Below are positions 1 through 7,465 of a stretch of 48,548 nucleotides of DNA, piece by piece; position 1 is the stretch's first letter; each line of letters opens with the position of its first letter. The notes beneath the pieces were generated by a model. It saw only the letters and a program-made list of their open reading frames with translations, did no database searches and was not told the origin of the DNA. The stretch spans positions 1 through 48,548 of the forward strand of contig CAZGFD010000030.1 in assembly GCA_964525045.1 (NCBI GenBank), given 5' to 3'. This DNA comes from G020348185 sp964525045. Its GTDB lineage: Bacteria > Nitrospirota > Nitrospiria > Nitrospirales > UBA8639. A program made the position numbers and the translations under genes.

Positions 1-149
1 TTCACCGTCACATCGGCAGGTGGCAGAACGATGGTCGGAGGACTGGGCGGAACTTTCTGCTGCCCCCATCCCATCACGGGAGAAAAGATCCCCACTACAA
101 CAAGAGTCGTGTACAGGAGCCAAAAATGGGTGCGGGCTTGAGCGAGCAT
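1..149 (-). CDS. N-terminal part of a secreted protein (truncated by window edge)
   Basis: An open frame runs leftward from an ATG at 147-149 to the window edge: 49 codons and no stop. The translation has a short basic start, a hydrophobic run (LLYTTLVVVGIF) and a likely signal-peptidase site after SPVMG, followed by a proline-rich mature start (KVPPSPPTIVLPP). This is the profile of an exported protein. No strong ribosome binding site is visible before the ATG, so the exact start is uncertain. The function cannot be told from this fragment. Codon use matches the neighbouring genes. Confidence 0.55.
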   Translation of the reverse strand, partial: MLAQARTHFWLLYTTLVVVGIFSPVMGWGQQKVPPSPPTIVLPPADVTV

Positions 150-321
150 ATAAGCTAATGGAAGTTTTTGAGTGTGGGAAGACAAACTTATTGCCAAATA
201 CCTTAGAGGAAGGGGGTGGAGTATTCAGAATACTAATTTACCAGATAATTGCTAACGACGTGTGTGGTGGGTATCACATAAAAATGCCATTAATCAAACG
301 TCTACACGAAGTCGAATCTAA

Positions 322-355
322 AAAAAAGAGAATGTCGGTGGATAGTCTCTTTTTT
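322..355 (-). terminator. Putative rho-independent terminator of the kinase gene
   Basis: AAAAAAGAGA at 322-331 and TCTCTTTTTT at 346-355 form a 10-bp inverted repeat around a 14-nt loop. It lies about 55 nt downstream of the kinase stop codon on the minus strand. Read on either strand it gives a stem followed by a U-tract, so it could work in both directions. The stem is AT-rich and therefore weak. Confidence 0.45.
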
Positions 356-407
356 CTAATTCCGGAAGCAGATCAGCCCTGGTTTCGTAATAAGAGATGA
401 AATCGCT

Positions 408-2759
408 TCAAAGTCCTTGCTCTTGGAGATCAGGTGTTGATTTTTGCTCCTTTGGGAACCTGACCCGGAAGGTCGTACCTTTACCCAATTGGCTCTCTAC
501 AGCGATGCTTCCTCCATGCAAATCAACAAGATTTTTAACAATGGAGAGGCCAAGACCCAATCCCCGGCTTCCACTATCAAATTCCCGATGGGCCTGGAAA
601 AACGGCTCAAAAAGATTGCCAAGAACATGTTCTGGAATACCCGGGCCGGTATCGGAGACCACCATCATAATAGTCGTAGGACCATCCTGGTGGAGTTCAA
701 CAGAAATTGTCCCCTTTTCCGGTGTAAATTTCAGGGCATTGTGAATCAGATTCGTCGCGACCTGTTGCAGGCGATCATTATCTCCCACAATGGCAAGGGA
801 ATGGTGAGAACAAGTCAGGCGCAGGGTTTGCCCCTTGGGTTTGGCCATTAATTGAAGTTGTTCAAGGACCTCATGGAGCAGTTCGGGCAGGACCACCCGG
901 GTTTTCACCAAATGAATCGTTCCCGACTCAATCCGAGCCAGATCCAAGAGATCGGCGATCATACGCGTGAGACGATCCGCATTGGCGTTGATTCGTGTGA
1001 GATAAAGCTGTTGCCTTTCACTTACCCTGCCATACATATCCTGATACATGCGTTCGGCAAATCCTTTGATGGCGGTCAAAGGCGTACGTAATTCATGCGA
1101 ACAATGGGATAAAAATTGAGACTTGAGCTGATCAAGCTCGGTCAAGCGTTCATTGGCGGTTTTCAGTTCGATATTGATATGGTTCAGCTCTGCCGTGCGA
1201 TTTTGCACTTTGGACTCCAGCCCAATATTAAGTTGTTCAATTTCCGCATACGCATTCGCGTTATCCAGGGCTATCGCCATTAGGTTGGCCAGGGTGCTCA
1301 ACATACTCATATCTTGGAATGTTAAAGAATGGGGGTCCAACCGATCCGCGACAAGGGCTCCAAGGATTCGGTTCTGAACTTTCAGTGGCACCGCAATAAA
1401 CGTCTGTGTGCCCAACTGGGCAAGGACTTGTTGAAAGTGAGGATCCAAACATGGCAAGACCTCTTGAATATCTTCAATGAGAAGTGGCACCCCTCGTTTG
1501 AAAATCTTGCTCTCTATCCCGCTCTCCCCGGTGATTTGCCTGGTTTTATGACGAACCCCCTCCACAAGATCTTTGGAGACTCCAACAATGTGAACATCGT
1601 GGGCCAGAGCACGGTTACCATCATAAAACACAATCATGGCTCGGGCATAGCGTAATTCCTTAATAATGGCCTGAAGCCCAACCTCGATCAGCCATTCACG
1701 ATCTAAGGATGATCCAAGGGAAAGTCCCATCTGGTGCAGCATGGTAAGCTCACCAATCCGTCGCTTGAGGTCAAGGGTGATCTGTTCTTGGGTAAGGTAG
1801 GCTTCACGTAACTCTTCGTGACGGGTTTCGGCCGCTTGGAGTTGTTCTTGAATAATATTCCCCTTTTCTTGAATTTCTCGGCGGTCATTCCAAAAGGTGA
1901 CCCCCAACCAAATCCCGACGGCTGGGAGGATGGCCATTCCAATGGCTTGGAGGGTGGAGAGGGCTGGAACCCATATTTGCAGAACGAGTACCATCAGGGT
2001 CCCTATCACCAGTCCCACCATGGGCCAGATCACCGGTCGGGATTTCTGGGGTTGCCAGGTAAAAATCCATTCGCAATACTCCGCTCCGTTTCCCATACAG
2101 CAACAATCCTGAATGGAAGCCGCCTTTAGACCGAACATAAGAGCCGGCACCTCAGCAATGGCAGATTTGATCGTTTGACAAATTCGTTCCGCACAACCCC
2201 TGAAGTACACACCAAACTGACGAGACGTCCGTTCGGAAAATTGCAGTCGCATCACGGCCCTCCCGTTCGTCACCGAGACAATTTGTGACAGAAGCGCCCC
2301 TTTGGTAAATTTTTCTGCAAAGTAGGGCCACAGTTTATAAATTTGGGTAATGGTAAATGGTCGGCCTAAAGCCTGAACAATAGGAGAAAGCATCTTTTCG
2401 CGTCCAAGATTACAATGAAAGTTCGGATCGCCGGAGAGCCGGACACAAAATTCGTTCAGAAACATGACGAATTCATAGGAATAACTATTCCAGGGATTCT
2501 TCAAAAAATCGGAAGTGACATGATACGCCTCATCAAGGATGCGGTCATTCAAGGATCTCACCAGTTCCTGGATAGTCCTTTCGCCGGCTGCCTTTCCATC
2601 GCGACGGGTCACCGCCTGTTCCAGATATTCAAGATTCGCCAGAACCGTGAGGCCACTGACATCTTGAATACGTTCTCCATTGGTCTCTCTTCCAAAGGGA
2701 CGAAATTCCATCCGGCCTTTTTCGAGAATACGATGGGATTTAGGAAGAAGCTCGGACAT
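408..2759 (-). CDS. Membrane-linked sensor histidine kinase with V4R/HNOB-like input and GAF domain
   Basis: A 783-residue hybrid of several signalling modules. Residues about 90-236 resemble V4R/HNOB-type small-molecule domains, ending in a Cys-rich segment (DCCCMGNGAEYCEWIFTW). Two hydrophobic helices follow (about 243-290), then a coiled coil, a GAF domain (about 350-500), a second coiled coil, a HisKA dimerisation domain with phospho-acceptor His555 in SHELRTPLTAI, and a HATPase domain with N-box HNALKFTP, G1 DTGPGIP and G2 GLGLGLSIVK. It should autophosphorylate and pass phosphate to a response regulator, but none is encoded nearby. It starts 12 nt after the stop of the FadL-type porin, so the two are probably co-transcribed. 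This suggests sensing of a hydrophobic ligand (inference). The kinase call is firm; the N-terminal domain name is tentative. Confidence 0.9.
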   Translation of the reverse strand: MSELLPKSHRILEKGRMEFRPFGRETNGERIQDVSGLTVLANLEYLEQAVTRRDGKAAGERTIQELVRSLNDRILDEAYHVTSDFLKNPWNSYSYEFVMFLNEFCVRLSGDPNFHCNLGREKMLSPIVQALGRPFTITQIYKLWPYFAEKFTKGALLSQIVSVTNGRAVMRLQFSERTSRQFGVYFRGCAERICQTIKSAIAEVPALMFGLKAASIQDCCCMGNGAEYCEWIFTWQPQKSRPVIWPMVGLVIGTLMVLVLQIWVPALSTLQAIGMAILPAVGIWLGVTFWNDRREIQEKGNIIQEQLQAAETRHEELREAYLTQEQITLDLKRRIGELTMLHQMGLSLGSSLDREWLIEVGLQAIIKELRYARAMIVFYDGNRALAHDVHIVGVSKDLVEGVRHKTRQITGESGIESKIFKRGVPLLIEDIQEVLPCLDPHFQQVLAQLGTQTFIAVPLKVQNRILGALVADRLDPHSLTFQDMSMLSTLANLMAIALDNANAYAEIEQLNIGLESKVQNRTAELNHINIELKTANERLTELDQLKSQFLSHCSHELRTPLTAIKGFAERMYQDMYGRVSERQQLYLTRINANADRLTRMIADLLDLARIESGTIHLVKTRVVLPELLHEVLEQLQLMAKPKGQTLRLTCSHHSLAIVGDNDRLQQVATNLIHNALKFTPEKGTISVELHQDGPTTIMMVVSDTGPGIPEHVLGNLFEPFFQAHREFDSGSRGLGLGLSIVKNLVDLHGGSIAVESQLGKGTTFRVRFPKEQKSTPDLQEQGL

Positions 2760-2771
2760 GGCCTCAGATGG

Positions 2772-4145
2772 TCAAAAATTAATACGAAGGTTAAGAGCTC
2801 CGACCTGGAGAGTTGTATTCCAATTTCCGTTGATGAGTGGCCCGTAAATACTGTTACGGATTTCTCGGGTCTGAAATAGGACGGCCTGATATGCCAAATC
2901 CAGTCCTATCGCTTGGATTCCATATTTGCCACAGTTGAAGAGACCCAGGAATCTCCCTTTTCCGTGACACAACATTCCTCCCCCGATTGATAGAGTACTG
3001 AAACCAGAGTCTGGCACGCTGGGTTCAAAGGTGCGGTCCGGAATGGGAGTCTGTGACAGGGTATAGCCTGACCGGAAGGTGAAATCCCACTCAGGAAATA
3101 TTCGGGGGTTCAGCCATTTATATTCGGTTCCTGCCATCACGACATAGGCATGCCCATAGTCGCGAGGAAAGGGGACAGTAAGGTCGTTGGAAAGATTAAG
3201 ATTGAGATCTTGGAATGCGGACCAATCAGCATAGTCAAGATCGACTTCAATTTTCCATTCACGTTTCTGATTGCGGATTGGCCAAACAGCAATGGCACCG
3301 GTGACGACCTGGGGTAACTCCAAGGTGGTCTGGGCTTTGGCGAAAAAAGTCCCGGCGGCCAGAAATTCTCCTTCGATATCTAAGTCCGTTTGACTTCGGT
3401 ACACAAAAGCCACATTCACAAGCGGTTTTTCCTCATCGTTTCTCAACGGGGTCCATAAAAAACCCGCGTTGAACCCCACGGCCGTGTCAGTTCCATTTAC
3501 TTCGAGTGGTGTTTCTTGAGGAAGGCCGAAAGGATTCCCAGGGGCCGCAATAGCTTGGACCTCCGCTTGGCCTTCACCTAAACTGGAAACATGGTAGATA
3601 TCAATCCCGCCTCCAATTGAAATGTCGTCATTGACCCTGACCGCAACCGTCGGCTTCATGTCAATCAGGGGGAGAGCTGCCTGGTAGGTGACAAAGGCAA
3701 CTTGACTCGTAGAGGGGTATTCAATATTGATTCCATAAGGACTTGTCACACCCACTCCAACCGTCCAATCCCTTAGGAGGTCAAGCCCCAAATCATGGAG
3801 GGTGGCCGTCAAATACACCTGGCTAGGAGGAGGGTGGGCGATTGACGCGCCGACCCCCCCTTCCACCGTCGCCCCGGTCACGCTGTTATACGTTGTCTGA
3901 CTTCCGATGAGATTAGTCCCGACATACAACTGAATCCCTTGCAGTTGCGTCATTCCCGCAGGATTGTAATGGATGGCAGAAGGGTCGTCCGCCTGAGCCG
4001 AAAAAGCCGTTCCCTGCCCTGTGGCAGAAGCGCCTTGGTCCAAAATTCGAAAGGCTTCTCCATGAGCCAACCCTATCCACTCAATGGGAAAAATAATGAC
4101 AAATACCAAGAACCACGTGGGCATCCTGAAACCGCAACCCCCCAT
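2772..4145 (-). CDS. FadL/OMPP1/TodX-family outer-membrane transport protein
   Basis: The mature N-terminus (EAFRILDQGASATGQGTAFS, then ADDPSAIHYNPAGM) is the hallmark of the FadL family. These 14-strand beta-barrels admit long-chain fatty acids or hydrocarbons through the outer membrane. The protein ends in Phe (NLRINF), as barrel proteins assembled by BamA usually do. A signal peptide (MPTWFLVFVIIF...GLAHG) precedes the mature part. The frame is open up to a GTG at 4221-4223, but that would put 33 odd residues before the signal peptide. The ATG at 4143-4145 gives an arginine-bearing n-region, and the ATG at 4122-4124 is also possible; none has a clear ribosome binding site. It is the upstream gene of the sensor kinase operon. 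Confidence 0.85.
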   Translation of the reverse strand: MGGCGFRMPTWFLVFVIIFPIEWIGLAHGEAFRILDQGASATGQGTAFSAQADDPSAIHYNPAGMTQLQGIQLYVGTNLIGSQTTYNSVTGATVEGGVGASIAHPPPSQVYLTATLHDLGLDLLRDWTVGVGVTSPYGINIEYPSTSQVAFVTYQAALPLIDMKPTVAVRVNDDISIGGGIDIYHVSSLGEGQAEVQAIAAPGNPFGLPQETPLEVNGTDTAVGFNAGFLWTPLRNDEEKPLVNVAFVYRSQTDLDIEGEFLAAGTFFAKAQTTLELPQVVTGAIAVWPIRNQKREWKIEVDLDYADWSAFQDLNLNLSNDLTVPFPRDYGHAYVVMAGTEYKWLNPRIFPEWDFTFRSGYTLSQTPIPDRTFEPSVPDSGFSTLSIGGGMLCHGKGRFLGLFNCGKYGIQAIGLDLAYQAVLFQTREIRNSIYGPLINGNWNTTLQVGALNLRINF

Positions 4146-4358
4146 GCACGCGCTAGGGCAAGGAACAAAATGGTGACATCGAGCGTAAATAGACACAAGG
4201 CCAGGTCCGGCCTGCGCTGACACTGTTCAACTGATAAACCGGCGAACCCGGTATCATCCATATATTTCGTGTCCTAAGTGAATTGACTTTAATTGGACAT
4301 GAGTGACCGGTACCTTGAACCTATCTCTGGATCCAGATCAGACTACTGAGGAAGATTC

Positions 4359-4387
4359 TTGTTGGGCGGGACAGCGGCCGGTACAAT
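4359..4387 (+). promoter_or_regulatory. Candidate sigma-70 promoter for the VOC-uvrC operon
   Basis: TTGTTG at 4359-4364 and TACAAT at 4382-4387 are separated by 17 nt, a good match to the -35/-10 consensus. It lies about 45 nt upstream of the first gene, in the intergenic region divergent from the FadL gene. Confidence 0.4.
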
Positions 4388-4432
4388 AGACAGACGGAAA
4401 AATGAACTATTGACTCCAGGAGGATTGAAAAG

Positions 4433-4831
4433 ATGAAGATCAAAAAACTGTTGCATACACGGATGCGGGTGACCGATATGGAACAAACACTGGATTTTTA
4501 TCAAAATGTTCTGGGACTTGAAATTGCGGAACAGAAAGTCTCACCGAGGGGATCTCATCTGGCCTTTCTATCCATCCCCAATAGTGAAGAATTGATTGAA
4601 CTCTGTAGCTTCCCAGCCAGCGGACCGGTCAAAGTTCAGGAAGACCTCGTCCACCTGGCCTTTCAGGTGGAAAATCTCGATCACACCATTGAGGAGTTAA
4701 AGGCGAAGAATATACCTATTACCGATGGCCCAACTCAGAGCTCTTCAGGAAGTCGGTTCATTTTTATCGATGCGCCTGATGGCTATGAAATTGAACTCAT
4801 CGAACGACCTCCGGGTGTCGCCATTGTGTAG
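4433..4831 (+). CDS. VOC-family (glyoxalase I-like) metalloprotein
   Basis: A 132-residue vicinal-oxygen-chelate protein with two beta-alpha-beta-beta-beta repeats. The start (HTRMRVTDMEQTLDFYQNVLGL) and end (DAPDGYEIELIERP) are typical of lactoylglutathione lyase-like enzymes. Candidate metal ligands are His8, Glu57 (in IELCSF), His73 (in HLAFQV) and Glu119 or Glu122 near the C-terminus. True glyoxalase I would detoxify methylglyoxal, but many VOC proteins of this size do other chemistry, so the substrate is open. A strong AGGAGG lies 8 nt before the ATG. Only 8 nt separate its stop from uvrC, so the two genes are probably one operon. Confidence 0.85.
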   Translation: MKIKKLLHTRMRVTDMEQTLDFYQNVLGLEIAEQKVSPRGSHLAFLSIPNSEELIELCSFPASGPVKVQEDLVHLAFQVENLDHTIEELKAKNIPITDGPTQSSSGSRFIFIDAPDGYEIELIERPPGVAIV

Positions 4832-4839
4832 GGCTTATT

Positions 4840-6552
4840 ATGGCCAGCACCGCTGATTTTACCGCGAAAATCCGAAGCCTCCCTAAGCAACCGGGAGTTT
4901 ACCTCTTTAAAAATAAGAAAGGGGAAATTCTCTATATTGGTAAAGCCGCGATTCTGGCCGACCGAGTACGTTCGTATTTCCAAAAAGGGACTGATCTTTC
5001 GCCGAAAATACGTACTCTTGTCTCACTCATTGACGATCTTGAAACCATTGTCACCAAATCCGAGTTAGAATCCCTACTGCTGGAAAGCAATATGATCAAA
5101 CGCCACCGTCCGCGGTTCAATGTTGTCCTGCGGGATGACAAACAATATCCCTACCTCCGCTTCCCCATCAAAGAAGATTTTCCGAGACTGTCCATTGTTA
5201 GAAAAGTAAAAAAAGACAAAGCCCTCTATTTCGGACCTTACGTTCCGACCGGGGCGATGCGCCAAACCATTAATATCATTCGAAAGGTGTTCCCCCTCGC
5301 TACATGCAAAATTGATATCGATGGGACAGCCGAACGCGCTTGTCTTGAATTTGAAATCAAACGGTGCATGGCCCCCTGTACCGGCAACCAAACCAAGGAG
5401 GAATATCATCAAATTGTCAAACAGGTTCGGTGGTTCTTAGAAGGAAGGGACACCGAACTTATTGAAACCCTGCGGAACGACATGCACGCCGCCGCGGATC
5501 GTGAGGATTTTGAAGAAGCGGCTCGGTTGCGTGACCGAATTGGCCAAATTGAAAAGACCATAGAGAAACAGCGGATCACGCAAATTCATGCAGTCGATCA
5601 AGACGCGATCGGCATTGCTCGGTCCGAGGGAGCGGCTGACCTTCAACTGCTGTTTATCCGCGGTGGGCTTTTAATCGGTCGGAAAGATTTTTTCTGGATC
5701 GACGCCAAGGACATTCCCGATCATGAACTGATCCGGTCCACAATCGAACAGTTCTATAACAAAGACATGTTGCCTCCTAAAGAACTTCTCGTGCCGACGG
5801 CATTTCCCGACATGGGCTTGGTCAAAACCTGGTTAACAAAAAAAAAGGGGGAAGTCGTGCGAATACTGATCCCTGAGCGCGGAAGCAAACAACATCTCAT
5901 TCAATTCGCGGAAGAGAATGCGGCCGTAGCATTGGAAAACCATCTGATAGGAAAAGTTCAAGCTCGGGAAGCCTTAGAGCAAATACAACAATTTTTGAAT
6001 TTACGAAACCCACCAAACCGGATCGAGGGATTTGATATTTCCAATACAATGGGAGCCAACTCTGTCGCTTCGATGGTCGTGTGGGAAAACGGAAGGATGA
6101 AAAAATCGGACTACCGGCGATTTAAAATTCAATCCGTCGAAGGGGCCAATGATTTTGCCAGTATGGAAGAAGTGGTCCGGCGAAGATATGGAGGCACACT
6201 AGCTGTTGGAGAACCTAAGGCACTCCCCCTCCCCGATGCCATCCTGATTGATGGCGGACTGGGTCAGCTCGGCGCAGCTCTTGATGCGTTAAAGAAACTC
6301 AACATTACCACCGTCTCGGTGTTCGGTTTGGCCAAGGCCCGTGGAGAAAAAGAGGAACGTATATTCTCCCCCGGCAAAAAGAAACCTCTGATCCTCCCCT
6401 CACCATCACCAGCCACGCGTTTGCTTCAACTCATTCGCGACGAAGCGCACCACTTTGCCATCCGATATCACCGGAAACTCCGAGGACAATCCCTCATCCC
6501 GACTCGAGACCTGCGGTCGAACAAACCGGGCCGGCCAGGCCGGAAAAAGTAA
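4840..6552 (+). CDS. uvrC: UvrABC excinuclease subunit C, lacking the C-terminal HhH domain
   Basis: UvrC makes both incisions around bulky DNA lesions in nucleotide excision repair. Present are the GIY-YIG nuclease (GVYLFKNKKGEILYIGKA, about 19-36), the four-cysteine cluster (TCKIDIDGTAERACLEFEIK followed by RCMAPC), the UVR helix pair that contacts UvrB (DREDFEEAARLRDRIGQIEK), and the RNase H-like domain with FDISNTMG, ILIDGGLGQ and HHFAIRYHRKLR. The protein then stops after a short basic tail (RSNKPGRPGRKK) at 570 residues. Family members usually continue with a tandem helix-hairpin-helix region of some 50-60 residues containing a PGIGPKRR-like motif. No such motif appears in any frame just downstream, so this is not a simple frameshift. 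It follows the VOC gene by 8 nt and has only a weak ribosome binding site, suggesting translational coupling. Confidence 0.95.
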   Translation: MASTADFTAKIRSLPKQPGVYLFKNKKGEILYIGKAAILADRVRSYFQKGTDLSPKIRTLVSLIDDLETIVTKSELESLLLESNMIKRHRPRFNVVLRDDKQYPYLRFPIKEDFPRLSIVRKVKKDKALYFGPYVPTGAMRQTINIIRKVFPLATCKIDIDGTAERACLEFEIKRCMAPCTGNQTKEEYHQIVKQVRWFLEGRDTELIETLRNDMHAAADREDFEEAARLRDRIGQIEKTIEKQRITQIHAVDQDAIGIARSEGAADLQLLFIRGGLLIGRKDFFWIDAKDIPDHELIRSTIEQFYNKDMLPPKELLVPTAFPDMGLVKTWLTKKKGEVVRILIPERGSKQHLIQFAEENAAVALENHLIGKVQAREALEQIQQFLNLRNPPNRIEGFDISNTMGANSVASMVVWENGRMKKSDYRRFKIQSVEGANDFASMEEVVRRRYGGTLAVGEPKALPLPDAILIDGGLGQLGAALDALKKLNITTVSVFGLAKARGEKEERIFSPGKKKPLILPSPSPATRLLQLIRDEAHHFAIRYHRKLRGQSLIPTRDLRSNKPGRPGRKK

Positions 6553-6904
6553 GGTTCAAGCTTCTTTGTCTAGCGGTCAAAGGGTCGAAAAGGTCTAAGA
6601 GTCCAAGTGGTCGAAGGGGTCGAACCGTAGTCTTCCCCACCTTCGTGGGCTGGGGGATAAAGAGTGATTCAGAGGTTTAGGCAACTTTTGAGTTCCTGCT
6701 TCCCAGAAGTTTATACCGGATTCGGGTTGCTTGATCCATCTTTTGTGATGACACAAAGGGCCGGCCCCCGTCTCGATCCGGTGGGTTGACCTCTTTTTTC
6801 ATGACGGCCGTTTGAAACTAAACATTGCCACAGGCGATGCGGATCTCTATGCGAAGGATGAGGTTGCAGAAGGGACAGGGAGGGTAAAATGGTCGGGGAG
6901 AAGG
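6553..6904. other. Gene-free interval between convergent uvrC and the DGR-like cluster
   Basis: No gene is supported here. It contains the degenerate octamer repeat described separately. No template repeat or reverse-transcriptase fragment was seen on either strand. Confidence 0.6.
6569..6625. repeat. Degenerate tandem octamer repeat (GTCNAAGN)
   Basis: About seven consecutive units read GTCTAGCG, GTCAAAGG, GTCGAAAAG, GTCTAAGA, GTCCAAGTG, GTCGAAGGG and GTCGAACC. The repeat begins 17 nt after the uvrC stop codon. Confidence 0.6.
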
Positions 6905-7141
6905 CTATGTGACACCTTCGAGCTCGAGAATTTTCTTCTTGACGGCCTGGGGGAAGTCTACAAAGGCAAAATGACTTTTGTGGTACAGATAATCTTCACC
7001 ACTTTCATCAACAATTCGCACAAGATCATCCTTCGCGGCCTTCGGGTCGGCAAGAATACGATAAACCTTGCCAAGGATAAGGGAAGCCTCGTAATCGGTG
7101 TTATCCAGGCAAAGAACAAACGGTTTCGTTGAGGTTTTCAT
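6905..7141 (-). CDS. Small protein of unknown function, coupled to avd-like gene
   Basis: A 78-residue soluble-looking protein. Its most distinctive stretch is LCLDNTDYEASLILGKVYRI followed by VRIVDESGEDYLYHKSHFAF. From memory, short proteins with a DNxxYEASL...YRVL...DESGEDYLYP pattern recur in many bacteria as uncharacterised small proteins, so I believe it is real, but I know no function. Its ATG overlaps the stop codon of the upstream Avd-like gene by 4 nt (ATGA), which indicates translational coupling. It has no signal peptide and no cysteine cluster. It is the last gene of the DUF1566/Avd cluster and is convergent with uvrC. Confidence 0.65.
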   Translation of the reverse strand: MKTSTKPFVLCLDNTDYEASLILGKVYRILADPKAAKDDLVRIVDESGEDYLYHKSHFAFVDFPQAVKKKILELEGVT

Positions 7142-7374
7142 TTTTTATTCACATAAAAGGCTTCCAGCCGCTCCCGCAGATCCAGCAGCACGGGGAGCTT
7201 CTCGCGCTGCGAATTGGCGCGAATAATGACGGTCACCAACTCCCGGTTCTGCTGACGTAGATCTGTGCCCAACGTATATTTATGATAGCGGCTAAACCCG
7301 TGCACCACCGTCTCGATAAACACGGCCAAGTCCATGGCCGTGTTGTACACCGGGAGATGTTCGTAACGGGCCAT
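7138..7374 (-). CDS. avd: Short Avd-like four-helix-bundle protein (DGR accessory / 23S rRNA IVP family)
   Basis: The 78-residue protein begins with a PVYNTAMDLAVFIETVVHGF helix, then YHKYTLGTDLRQQNRELVTV and a charged helix REKLPVLLDLRERLEAFYV. This matches the first two helices of the Avd / 23S rRNA intervening-sequence (four-helix bundle) family. In diversity-generating retroelements Avd binds the reverse transcriptase and the template RNA. Usual members are about 110-130 residues, so helices 3-4 seem to be missing. The gene may be truncated, or a half-length version may dimerise. AAGGAG lies 8 nt before the ATG. It follows the DUF1566 gene, the place avd occupies in many DGR cassettes. 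Family recognition is by eye. Confidence 0.7.
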   Translation of the reverse strand: MARYEHLPVYNTAMDLAVFIETVVHGFSRYHKYTLGTDLRQQNRELVTVIIRANSQREKLPVLLDLRERLEAFYVNKK

Positions 7375-7409
7375 GGCCCGGACTCCTTACGCAAACAACC
7401 GGCCGAAGC

Positions 7410-7425
7410 GGGGGCCATGGCCCCC
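7410..7425. repeat. Perfect 16-bp palindrome between DUF1566 gene and avd
   Basis: GGGGGCCATGGCCCCC is self-complementary over 16 bp. It lies 41-56 nt beyond the stop codon of the DUF1566 gene. A second inverted repeat, ATCATT-CA-AATGAT, lies between them at 7445-7458. In the Bordetella phage DGR a hairpin just beyond the variable repeat promotes mutagenic homing; the position here is comparable. It could also be an ordinary terminator stem, but no U-tract follows. Confidence 0.6.
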
Positions 7426-7465
7426 TGCACCCCCAAATAATCAAATCATTCAAATGATCCAATTC

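Noticed and set aside
20..400. Plus-strand 126-codon frame at the left edge
   Set aside because: Its composition is not protein-like, and the minus strand over 1-149 encodes a convincing signal peptide.
6553..6904. Search for a DGR template repeat or RT remnant downstream of the cluster
   Set aside because: No A-rich copy of the variable region and no RT motif was seen on either strand.
6812..7132. Plus-strand 106-codon frame
   Set aside because: Antisense to the 78-residue protein, which has the better sequence and translational coupling to avd.
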